Shown here piece after piece: positions 1-9,688 of a stretch of 64,000 nucleotides of DNA. The position numbers and the translations under genes were made by a program. This stretch comes from Ceratodon purpureus (taxonomy: Eukaryota; Streptophyta; Bryopsida; Pseudoditrichales; Ditrichaceae): the NCBI GenBank assembly GCA_014871385.1, contig CM026426.1, positions 84,970,927-85,034,926 on the forward strand. The letters are read 5' to 3'. Under the pieces are notes generated by a model. It was not told where the DNA came from. It saw nothing but the letters and a program-made list of their open reading frames with translations, and made no database searches. Position 1 is the first letter of the stretch; the number at the start of each line of letters is the position of its first letter.

Positions 1-38
1 GTTTCTTTTGGGGCTTACCATACTTCACCCACAATTTT

Positions 39-924
39 CTAGAGGCAAGTATTGCTCGCCCAAGTTGGCTTAAAGGGTGCCAGATGGTTCACCCGATTAT
101 AGAATGCTGAGATCTTTCGCAGCTTATCTATATCAAGCGTCCAAACGATGTACACATCCCCTCTGAAGTCCCTCACCAACTCCTCACTGGCGTTATCCTC
201 GATGAGTGATTTGGACGCCGCCACGCTGTGTTGCCCGTTGATGATGTGGAATGTACAGCCCCTCAGATCCTCTTCTTGAGGTCGTGCCTTCGTGTCTGGC
301 ATCAGACACAGGGTTTGCTTCTGTGTCCTATCCGGCATGTTGACCAAGTAATTCTTCATCTCCTCCATGCCCCGCTTCTCATATGCACGGATAGTCCAAT
401 GGGCCGGTGCGGGCTTGCACCGCGTCACGTCCACACTGAACTTCTTTGGTTGCCCATTCGTTTTGAAGACGAACTCGTCTGGCAATCAGCAAAGAAATTC
501 TGGTAAATGCGATTGGCGTTATCGAAGTCCACGACCTCTCCAACCTTGTTCACCTTTGGGAGTTCCACGAGAACAGAGTTCAAACATGTTGCCAAGTCCT
601 CCGAGATAAGAGCAAGTCCTTCTTGGGCTTTGGCTTGTCAGTTTTCTTCTCAAGGCCTTTCTTCTTCAATGGTGAGTGGGGCGTGGGAGTTGCAGAAGCG
701 CCTCGGCTTTGGGATGGAACTATTGCTCTCCCCCTACTGCGTCCTGTCTGTTGGCTCCCCATTTGACTCCCGGTTGCTGTCACTCCAGAAACGTCAACAT
801 GAGATTTTCCGAGGTTCTGCTTCACCTTTGCCTCCGTTGCGCGGAGAGCAAGGTGCTGACAACATTCCTCAGTTTCCACGCTAGGGATTTCGCCGGGAGA
901 GTTCGTCCATCTTTGGTTGCCCAT
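39..924 (-). pseudogene. Decayed ParB-like (GQHS) gene fragment
   Basis: Leftward coding remnant spread over at least three reading frames. The most complete piece (39-485) contains a hydrophobic strand followed by NGQHS and an alanine-rich helix start, then a strand with VYIVWTLD. The same order (IIGGQHT, helix, DIIPVYAD) is seen in the larger E1 gene at 9.7-13.85 kb. This resembles the GxHR/DGQHR box of the ParB/sulfiredoxin superfamily. Upstream pieces are a lysine/proline-rich linker (580-924, leftward) and a segment near 470-600 reading EDLATCLNSVLVELPKV, which joins the 39-485 frame only by frameshifts near 480 and 600. The 3' end may continue beyond the window edge. It is probably part of another E1-related element. 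The homology to the E1 gene is a reading by eye; the ParB assignment is inferred from the motif. Confidence 0.5.
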
Positions 925-999
925 TCCTTGTCCAGTATTCTTGCCTCATCGTGGATACTATCTCGTCGTAAGGTGAATTGGACATTCCATTAAGGAAAT

Positions 1000-2009
1000 G
1001 GAGTCGAAGAGATTCTCCGCTACGTCTACTACTATGGAGAAAGGTATGGATGAGCCCCCATAGATGAGCAGAGGATCTTTATTTGCTCTTTCCCCTTATG
1101 GTCAAACTCGGTGAACCTTTGTATCCATGTCGATGACGTGGGATCATTGACATCACCCTTGAAAATGGTTGCGAAAACTGAGAGAACACTCGGATACGCA
1201 CAGACAGACAGGGATAGGTTTTTCTTTCCAATCACTCACACAACAGACAGGTTTATTTCCAATCACCAAGGTTTTATACGAATGGAAAATAAAAATCAAA
1301 CAGCAAATATGGCTTACAGTATGATGCACAAACATGCAGGATGGAGGCTCCGAATGAAGAAAAGTCCACGCTCCATAAACTGGACGCGCCCGTTGTCGAG
1401 GTCTCCACTCCCAAACGGCACGGGACGAACTCTGCCACTTGCAAATTGCAAATCCTTCGAGGATAGTACGTGAGTATAACCCTAAAACCCTCAAACAATA
1501 TGAGCAGGTCTGCCGAAACTCGCTTCTGAAACCCTAACCGTGGATCACTCTTTCTACTCTTGAAGGCAAATAAAAGAAACACAAACCCCAGCAATGAACA
1601 CCTGAAACGAAAGGCGCGCAATAACACTTCTAACCATCCGAGGAAAACATAAACCCTGCAGACCGCAGTCTATGTCAATGAAGAACTCGCACTCTCTGGC
1701 AAAGAAAGAACGAAACAAACTATATCCCTCGAACTTGCGCGATGAAACTATTTCACTGTAGCACTGTGGCGCATATAACTCAACTCTCACAAACTCGATT
1801 CCCACACACGGAAACACAGACGCAGTGAGCAAGACACAGACACAGAAAACAAGGAAGACGATGAAGAAGACCTTTGTGGACGAGGTATTGGGCGGACCAG
1901 TTCCTCTCTCGCGGGGGCCAGTGACCGCGCGCCAAAAGGCGGATCCCTGTACCGTGGGTTTGGATTCGTCCTATGCCCACGGGTTAAAATGTTTTCATTC
2001 TTTATAGAC
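1000..2009. other. No gene recognised
   Basis: Mixed-composition DNA with several short frames on both strands, none with recognisable motifs or consistent coding character. Composition changes sharply to very AT-rich DNA at about 2010. Confidence 0.4.
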
Positions 2010-3474
2010 CTTGAAATTTAAACTAGTAGAACTAATTTATATACTTAGTAATTTAAACTACTAGAAATAATGTTTCACAGTGTAGGCTAAATCTTGAAAT
2101 ATATTAAAATTAATCCATTCAATTAAAATTGGCACTCCAAGTATTATTTATGTATTGATGAATGGTATAAGATATTTAATCAAATTGAGTTCTACTTAAT
2201 TCATATAATTCAAATATTTTATATTATTTGAATATGAGACGTTCTAAAAATTTGATTAACATGATAATCCTTTCAAATATATGAAGTTCATATTTTTTCA
2301 AAGTCGAATTTAATTTGAATACATAAGATTAGAGTTTAAATAATAGTTTGTAATTATATAACGAAAGCATCAAATATGAATACACTATAGTTCTTGAAAT
2401 GAATTTACTATACTCTAATTGGAAACATATTACATAAATGTTATCATCATATGCATAAAGTACATGTTAGTATCATAATTTATCTATTATATAATAAATT
2501 ATGATAGTATACTAAGGTACTAATATATTTCATTTAGAATATCATTTTTAATTAATGATTATAGTACTAGAATAATAATCTATATTTAGGTATATAAAAA
2601 TCTTAAAATGATATACAAATATATTCAAGTATGTATTATACGAAATACATTGTGTGTATATAAAACTTTTGTGTATATATACTGAATTAGAATTCTATTC
2701 CAAATAAATTCCATGCCATTTCAAAGATTTTGATAATTCAGAATTCATATACAAGCATGTTACATAGATACTACAATTTAAAAATTTGATTTTCAGTACG
2801 AAATAATAATTTTAGTAATATCAGATACACTGAATGGTATTATTAATATTTGTAAGAATTGCGAGTTAAATATTACTGGCCCTTTTTTATTTCATTTTTA
2901 TGAACCTGATTCGGGTTGTGAGAAAGTGAAAATAACTTTTTATAGGAATTTACTTTAAAGATAATTACTGCGATTCAGTCTAAATATTGTTAACCCCATA
3001 TGGTTTGGTAAACCTGCTCTTTCTTACCTTAAGAAGAATTCACCATGATGGCTCCAATAACTCACATGGGATTGGAGAACCATGACCCTTAATGTGTACT
3101 GTGAATGGAGTTGAGGTTACCAACCCAATGTGAGTTTCAATGAAACCTAAACAGGATAGGGAACTCGTTTTTTTAGGGTTCTGATGAAAAGTATTGGTAA
3201 TATTTTACAATGCTTCACAACATGCTTGCATTATTTGAAGTTGGTTTAGGGTTTTGATTGTATTTGCATTTATATACATTTCTAAATCTACATTAGATTT
3301 TGATTTTTGAGTTTTTTGAATTAACTAAATTTTAATCAATTCAATAATGCTTCTTCCAATTTTGTAATAATAATTTGTAGTTATTTGACTAAGCATCAAA
3401 TTTAAATACACTATTTGCAATGATAATGAATTTCATATACTCAAATTGGAAACATATTTACCTAAATATAATCA
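2010..3474. repeat. AT-rich dispersed repeat, no genes
   Basis: Strongly AT-rich, without coding frames. The part around 2400-2680 resembles 3440-3680 in direct orientation and 21,660-21,900 and 5400-5660 in inverted orientation. Shared words include AAAGTACATG-T/A-TAGTATCATAA and ACTAATATATTTCATTTA. Four diverged copies of one AT-rich repeat family therefore flank the E1-type elements. A stretch near 3000-3180 is less AT-rich and has no clear function. Confidence 0.6.
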
Positions 3475-3925
3475 TCATATTCCTAAAGTACATGATAGTA
3501 TCATAATTTAATTATAATATAATAATATAGTATAGTATACCAAGGCTCTAATATATTCATTTACAATTTTATATTTAATTATTGATTATAATACGAGAAT
3601 AATAATCTATATTCAAGTATATACAAATCTAAAAATGATATACAAACATATTCAAGTATATATACGAAGTCCATTGTTAAAAATAAAAGTATTAAATTAT
3701 AGAAATGAATTCATTTATTATGGCAAATTCTTTATATTTTTTAAAAGGTTTATGGTTTTTTATATTTATTCATGAGAAGCGAATATTTAAACCATGGTAT
3801 GCCTTGTATGATTGGCATGGAAATTACACAAACCTTAATCAATTCATTAATGTTCTACCTTGACTTCTATTTGTACAATTTTATTACATTCTAATAAGAA
3901 AGTGGAATGTTTGGTTCATTTGCAT
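3475..3925 (+). repeat. Left arm of long inverted repeat
   Basis: This ~450-bp AT-rich segment recurs in reverse complement at about 5208-5661 with high identity, including the conserved run ACCATGGTATGCCTTGTATG and the adjoining ATTGGCATGGAAATTACACA. The two arms enclose ~1.3 kb holding one small ORF, which is the layout of a compact DNA transposon with long terminal inverted repeats. No target-site duplication was identified. Confidence 0.7.
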
Positions 3926-4514
3926 AATTTTAAAATACAAAATTCATAATTCATAGATTCAAACGAAATTTACTACTACATTTATTAGATAGCATGGACA
4001 TATTAGAATACAAAATATACAAATATGAAAGCATCAGATGAAACACTGGTTTTCGTCTAGAAGAACCCTGTTTTGAAGTCATTCCATTTCAAAAATAGTT
4101 TACAATCCACACGGGGAACACCATCAGCGAAAGTTACCAAAAGATGAAAGTCATCTGTTTTTACATCTATGGTTTCCAAATATTGTATAATCTAACGGTC
4201 CTGCTAACTACTCCTGAAGTCCCCATTCCATATCTGAGGTGATTAGCAGCAAAAAGTAAAATCGTAGAAGTTTATCGAAGATGCCTACAAGTTCAGGAGC
4301 AAAGAGAAAAACAGGATCAGATGGTATGATGTTTAGGGTTTAAAACGGAAAAGTGCATGTCAAAAGCAAGGACTCATCCTCCTGACAATCAGGACAAACT
4401 CAGCATCAGCCATTAAAATTCTGCGCAATACATACAGCAAACGCAATCTATTATTATGAAAACATCAAACTGAAGACAAGGTTAAGGTTTCTATGGGGAT
4501 AACAATTCACCTAC

Positions 4515-4853
4515 TCACTCATGTGGTGGACTCCCCAAATCCACGCTCGCCTCCTCATTAGAATCAGGCATAGAGAAGCCCTCGCCGGAGGTGAGGGGAA
4601 ACTTGATGTTGGAAGCGTTCATAATCTCCAGTTGCTCTAGACCATGTGCAATAGTCCAATCCCACTCCACACCAGGCTGCATTAGGCGTACAATGAGGTT
4701 CCACGGGGGAATCTCTACGCCGCGACCACGGGCGCGTTCCACCGCCATAAACCAGGGACGAAGCTCCTTCACTCCTTGTGGGGAAACAACCACCTCCCAC
4801 TCGTCTGGTGGGTAACTTGACACCCTAAAACCACGGCCCGACCTCCTTATCAC
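4515..4853 (-). CDS. Small conserved element ORF (112 aa)
   Basis: Intact 112-aa frame starting with MIRRSGRGF. Its core (ELRPWFMAVERARGR, then LIVRLMQPGVEWDWTIAHGLE, then EIMNASNIKFPLT) aligns without large gaps to the ORF at 20,085-20,606 (ELRPWYRAVVARSR, then ITRLLQPGAEWFWSIAH, then EISDASGIAFPLT). This conservation between two separate elements argues that it is a real protein. The W/H-rich core could be a small compact fold. No known domain was recognised, and no membrane segment or signal peptide is apparent. It is the only ORF between the long inverted repeats, so it may be an accessory protein of E1-type elements. Upstream, GC-rich DNA near 4900-5050 could hold its promoter; no TATA box was assigned. 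Confidence 0.6.
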   Translation of the reverse strand: MIRRSGRGFRVSSYPPDEWEVVVSPQGVKELRPWFMAVERARGRGVEIPPWNLIVRLMQPGVEWDWTIAHGLEQLEIMNASNIKFPLTSGEGFSMPDSNEEASVDLGSPPHE

Positions 4854-5207
4854 AGCAAATGAACTACAAGTAGATGAAACACAAGGGAACTAAGAATGAA
4901 ACAACTGTTTCGTCGCCCAAAGGAACTTATGCTTATGAAGCGGCATGGGCGGGAAGCCGAATGTTCCAGAGTAACGAAGGGGACTTTGACCAGAGTCGAT
5001 AACGGGACTTTGACCGATGTGGGCTTTCGAAAGTCCAGATTTACTTAAATGTGTCATTTTAATTTATTATTTAAGAATTGATTAATGGGATTGTATGCTT
5101 AGACAAGCATCTAGAGCCTTTCCCGATATTATATATTAATACTACAATTATAATTATGATCATTGGTTTAATACGTTTCATTTGAATCCATAATTTATGA
5201 GTTTTTT

Positions 5208-5661
5208 TAAAAAAATGAATGAACCAAACTTTCCACTTTCTTATTAGAATGTAATAAAATTGTACAAATAGAAGTCAAGGTAGAACATTAATGAATTGAT
5301 TATGGTTTGTGTAATTTCCATGCCAATCATACAAGGCATACCATGGTTTAAATATTTGCTTCTGATGAATAAATATAAAAAATTCAATCTTCTCAAAATT
5401 GTATATAATTTTCCATGATAAATGAATTGAATTCTATAATTTAATACTATTATTTTTAACAATGTACTTCGTATATATACTTGAATATATTTGTATATCA
5501 TTTTTAGATTTGAATATACTTGAATATAGATTATTATTCTCGTATTATAATCAATAATTAAATATAAAATTGTAAATGAATATATTAGAGCCTTGGTATA
5601 CTATACCGTATTATTATATTATAATTAAATTATGATACTATCATGTACTTTAAGAATATTA
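5208..5661 (-). repeat. Right arm of long inverted repeat
   Basis: Reverse complement of 3475-3925. The words ACCATGGTTTAAATATTTGC and CATGCCAATCATACAAGG occur here and again, in the same orientation, at about 5670-5720. A partial second copy therefore lies directly outside the arm, next to the E1 boundary. Confidence 0.7.
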
Positions 5662-5758
5662 GGCTTACACCCCATGCCAATCATACAAGGTATACCATGG
5701 TTTAAATATTTGCTTCTCATGATTAAATATTAAAAATTCAATCTTCTAAAAAACAAGG

Positions 5759-5782
5759 GATATTTAGGTAATTCTGGACAAA
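5759..5782 (-). repeat. Candidate left terminal repeat of E1
   Basis: Read on the minus strand, the terminal bases TTTGTCCAGAATTACC then TAAATAT match TTTGTCCATAATTACT then TAAATAC at 21,618-21,643 in about 22 of 25 positions. The pair brackets all copies of the GTCGGC palindrome and all E1 genes. I take it as the E1 ends or part of longer AT-rich ends; no target duplication was confirmed. Confidence 0.45.
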
Positions 5783-6345
5783 AAAAAGTCCGAAATTCAA
5801 AAATGACCAATGCGAACTCAGCGGACCGCCGATGGATGGAGACCACAGATGAACAGTGTCATTGTACATGAATACCACAGAATATGGAATGCAAAACTAG
5901 ACATCCAGATGTGCATGGGCGGAATTTGCCACTGATGGATATATGAACCCGAAGATTGCGACATATAATGCAGAATAAGAGTTACAATGAATACTTTAAA
6001 GAATATCATGTTGATTCAAGTAATGAAATGTACAATACAGAGTCGGCGACCCGCCGATAATAGAACACGCTAAACTAACTAGTCCCGTAGCACTTTGAGT
6101 CATGAAGTCCTACAACATTAAGTCTACACCCAGCACTATGTACCAAGTTGACGTAAATCCTATCACATTATAACCTACTCGGAAAACTATTTCCCTGAAA
6201 GCATAGCCGTAAGGTCAATGAGTAAATCATATATTTGAAGGCCGCACAAACGGGTCGACCAAGTCGGCGGGCAGCCGATGGAAGGTGTTCTGTTGGTCAG
6301 GAGGAGGGAAGAAGTGCAAGTTGGAGGCGAAAAAGTCCGCCTAAC

Positions 6346-7020
6346 TCAGTCCCAGCAAACTTCAGTCCAGTCCACTCGTGCACGTCCAAACTTTCTCGCA
6401 GCTTCAATTGCCCAGTGCACTTGCCCCGGCCTACACGCCTGCGCCATATACTCCGGTAGAGATCCGAACTTGTGCAAGGGATAAACCAGAGGAAGGATAT
6501 CTGTAGCAATGTTAGGTATAACGCCGTCATCGTTCGGAAAGTTTAGATGACCCTGAAAAGGCCAAGGAATGTAGCACATACAGTTTGGTGTCCTCCTCAA
6601 TGACCTCGAGTCAACATCTACAAATAGCACCTGATCTAGTTTGCAGACGTTTCTAGACTGTACCTTGGAGCAAACTTGACCTAACGTCTTATAACTCCAG
6701 GGGAAATTCTCCCGGTTGATAAGGTCACTTCTGCTATACACGAAGGACAGCCTCTCCATTACACCGGCCGGCAGAATATGTGTGAGTAAAGGCTTCAGTT
6801 CTCCCAAGGGCATCTTCCACCACAGACCAACATGGAAATGCAAGAAAAGCATGTCGAAAAGCTTCTTCAAACCTGGGCGCTTCACTACATTCCGATGCGT
6901 ATCCCATGGCAAAGCCTCTATCCTGGGATCCACTTAGCAGAGAAGGCCATTGACGCATAGGACAATACTTTTCTTGACATGATGAGGTGGACCGTGAAGG
7001 CATTTGAAATAAAACGAGGA
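6346..7020 (-). pseudogene. FCP1/NIF-like gene, third copy, broken
   Basis: Leftward frame with the layout of an FCP1/NIF (HAD-type CTD phosphatase) domain. A strand reading KKSIVLCVNGLLC sits where the two intact-looking neighbours have LVLDINGLL and LVLDIKGLL. It is followed by an in-frame TAA near 6934-6936, then VVKRPGLKKLFDMLF, and later LFVDVDSRSL, HLNFPNDDG and a C-terminal helix. The first catalytic aspartate is cysteine and the frame has a nonsense codon, so an active phosphatase is not expected. The stretch downstream of the stop stays open for 195 codons. E1 palindromes flank it at 6263 and 7106. Family assignment comes from alignment by eye to the copies at 7333-8462 and 8687-9487. 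Confidence 0.55.
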
Positions 7021-7332
7021 ACCCTGAAGAATATGAAATGCAATCAGTGAAGGAAATCAAGGAACAGGACGAAGTATATGAAAGAAATGGACTACATTCA
7101 AAGTCGTCGGCGACCCGCCGACAAAACGATGCATTGAAGAAACCTCAAAGGTAAATGTGCAGCAAGTGAAATGCCATGCATGCATCTACAAAAAGAAGTA
7201 CCGAATTGCAGCACTGGAAACAATTGTGTGGTGCAGGGAAGTTCAGAAAGGGAACAGTCTTAGCGTATTAAACTAAAGAGTGCAGAGTATCATATGTGAT
7301 TTTTAAAACTAGTGGCGCCGCTGATATAGGCT

Positions 7333-8462
7333 CTAATCAGTCGGCTGCCCGCCGATGATGGAACTACCAGGGGCCTCCGGAGGACAAGGTAAATTCACAA
7401 ACCAAGATCCAGGATCACCCGGGACGTCGAACCCGCATGCATGAGAAGGAATAACCTCCCTATACTTCTGGTATTCGCGAGATCCTGGAAAAAGACGTGG
7501 CTTCCCCACGCTAGAATTCTTCCTACAATACTCCTGGACATCCAATCCAGACTGCTTAAGTCCTGCAAGGAATGGTGTACCTACCCTAGTTAAATAGGGA
7601 TTGGGGGTGGGTTGAGGTTCTTTGCACTCTGCAGAGTCCCAGAAAAAAGAATTAGGATGGACAGCGCTAAATGGATGATTAAGTACATTCCTATAAGGGC
7701 GGTGGTCTACCAGTAGGGTATTCTGGACAGTGGCACCTGATCGAGCCAGTAGCCTAGTGTCGCAGAAAAGTCTATCCTGACGCTTCAACAAGTACTCCCG
7801 TTTCCCATTCGGATTAGTCCTTGTTGAGATATCACACCAGAATCCTGGAAGGCGTCTGTAATTGCTCCTGAGAAAAGGATGAATGGCTAACAGCTTCTGG
7901 AAGTGACGATCGAGATTCTTTTCAGAAACCGTGGACCAAAAGACTACCTCGAAATTCGCCGTGCAGAACTCTAGAAATGAAAGAAGTCCTGGTCTAGCCC
8001 GGATATGAATTTTTGTCTTCTGGTCATCACCGATATACCCTGGTGCTCCGCGATGAGCAATCCCTTAATGTCAAGGACAAGGTAGTATCGTTGGAGAGGT
8101 ACCTCAATATTACGCGCAATAATATCAGTGCTGACACTGACGGAATCATCGCGCGGGGAACCGGTGCGCGGGATCGCGACGTTGGTCTCGACGAACGAGG
8201 TGGAAGCCATCGCACACCGGCCAGAGCTATGTGCAGCAGACAGCGTCGGCGGCCCGCCGACTGGATAGTCGTACTCGTCCTCCCCATCACTTTCATTCTC
8301 GGCTTCCGCTCCCGGAGACTCTCCTCTGTGAGCATCACCATCAGGAGATGTTGGGTACTCCTCCAAGAGCATACTAAGAAGGGAAGGTCCCTGGTGCACT
8401 TCAATTTCAGCGTCATCCTCCAGTGACTCCTGAAAAATGAAGGACACATTCCAAGAAAACAT
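7333..8462 (-). pseudogene. FCP1/NIF-like gene, second copy, frameshifted
   Basis: Leftward gene. An acidic N-terminal region (ENESDGEDEYDYP) precedes RYYLVLDIKGLLIAEHQG, equivalent to the first HAD motif; the frame then shifts near 8030. The continuing frame reads IHIRARPGLLSFLEFC, FEVVFWSTVSEKN, ISTRTNPNGKREYLLKRQ and LLVDHRPYRNVLNHP, ending PGSSIIGGQPTD at 7333. The order of motifs equals that of the 8687-9487 protein. Changes at key sites (DxK for DxD; DH for the later DD) suggest that any ancestral phosphatase activity is lost. The final residues are the translation of an E1 palindrome (7340-7356). One single-base indel explains the break, so a sequencing error is an alternative. Confidence 0.6.
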
Positions 8463-8686
8463 GGGTGATCAATCGCATGCTCACAATTCATACTTGCTCT
8501 AGTGTACAAATGGAGACACAATAAGACACCCACGACAGAACACAGAGTCTCAACACTGAGTTCCGTTCTCATATATTTAAAAGGAGGAAAACTTTATTTA
8601 CTGAAAAAGTCTAAATACATGAAGATCCCATCGGCGGGCAGCCGACTGAATCATGTGCATGCTCTCTAAAACAGTTTCTACATCTA

Positions 8687-9487
8687 CTATGTTCTCTTTC
8701 GTTTAGGGCAATCAATGTGTGGAGAGAAGAGACTATAAGCTTCATCCCCCGGAAACAGACGACGCTGACCGAATTCGGAGTGTTTCTGGCAGTACTCGGG
8801 CACGGGGAGTTTGGATTCTTTCAAACTGGTAAGCCAAGGAATCAATTCTCCAAGCAGATAATTCCTCTTATTTTCCGACTCCTTCGACTCGAAGGTATAT
8901 GGTGTAGGGTGCACAGCGTTCCAAGGAGTGTTTGCGACATTCTTATAAGGGGAATCATCAACCAAGAGAGTGTTAATTGAAGACGCCCCCGTCCCCTTCA
9001 GCCCGTCATCGAGGTCAAAGAGGGTCTGGAGTCTCTTCAAATAAAACTCCCTACTAGCCTTATGTACGCAAGTCTCGCAGAAACTCTGGTCGAACTTGTA
9101 GCGCACTTCGGCATCTAGACGAGGACAGCGCTGCTGCAACGCTGTCCACAGAATCTGGAACCTCTTTTCCTGAACGCAGCTCCAGAAGACCACCTCGAAA
9201 TTGTCCAGGCAGAACTCTAGGAACTTCTCTAAACCCGGTCTAAGTTTAGTATTCCACCTAGTACCCTGCTTCGTCTGGACTAATAGCAGGCCGTTAATAT
9301 CCAGAACCAGAAAGTACTTCAGCACTGGATCGTGTACCTGAGTACCAGCCTGTTCCGGGGCTATGTGAAGTGGATTCAGAGGTGGAGGTCCCTGCTCCAG
9401 AACTGCACTGGGTCTATCTTCGTGAAGTTTTCCATGGACTTCCTTGTCCGCGGACTCTGGAGTGACAGAAAACGAAGCAGAGGACAA
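8687..9487 (-). CDS. FCP1/NIF-like domain protein (266 aa)
   Basis: Uninterrupted 266-aa leftward frame. After ~55 residues of unstructured sequence comes LKYFLVLDINGLLLVQ (Asp at about residue 63), then LRPGLEKFLEFCLDNFEVVF, WSCVQEKRF, an insert, and NTLLVDDSPYKNVANTPWNA, ending CPKRKRT. This is the motif order of the FCP1 homology/NIF domain of the HAD superfamily, which removes phosphate from proteins such as the RNA polymerase II tail. The usual DxDxT nucleophile motif is DIN here (second Asp to Asn), so it may bind rather than hydrolyse, or use a relaxed mechanism. The basic tail could be a nuclear signal. It is flanked by E1 palindromes at 8630 and 9508. Two further copies follow downstream on the same strand, so this is a tandem family inside a transposon. 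Confidence 0.7.
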   Translation of the reverse strand: MSSASFSVTPESADKEVHGKLHEDRPSAVLEQGPPPLNPLHIAPEQAGTQVHDPVLKYFLVLDINGLLLVQTKQGTRWNTKLRPGLEKFLEFCLDNFEVVFWSCVQEKRFQILWTALQQRCPRLDAEVRYKFDQSFCETCVHKASREFYLKRLQTLFDLDDGLKGTGASSINTLLVDDSPYKNVANTPWNAVHPTPYTFESKESENKRNYLLGELIPWLTSLKESKLPVPEYCQKHSEFGQRRLFPGDEAYSLFSPHIDCPKRKRT

Positions 9488-9688
9488 ACGTGACGGTTAG
9501 GATGACGGTCGGCGGACAGCCGACTTGCAAGCAACATTATTTGAAAAAAGGGAAAGCGAACAACTTGGAATTTACCGAAAATTTATTCATATTTGGCAGT
9601 ATAAACATCTAACACAATCCTAGCGCCCGATCACTACACTAAATTATCAATGCAGGCATTTAAAAGATGGACTGGGCCACCGCCTGAT

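Larger units (their letters stand above)
3475..5661. mobile_element. Compact inverted-repeat element with one ORF
   Basis: About 2.2 kb bounded by the ~450-bp inverted repeats and carrying only the small leftward ORF at 4515-4853. That ORF is similar to the one at the right side of E1 (20,085-20,606), so this looks like a small relative or deletion derivative of an E1-type element. The interior stretches 3926-4514 and 4854-5207 hold no other coding region I can support. The outer edges are set only by where inverted identity fades. Confidence 0.5.

Noticed and set aside
2010-4500. Organellar or centromeric DNA because of high AT content
   Set aside because: No organelle genes or long satellite array; the repeats pair with those flanking E1.
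8013-8426. Rightward 137-aa frame overlapping the second FCP1-like gene
   Set aside because: Opposite-strand shadow of the leftward FCP1-like frame, whose motifs match its neighbours.
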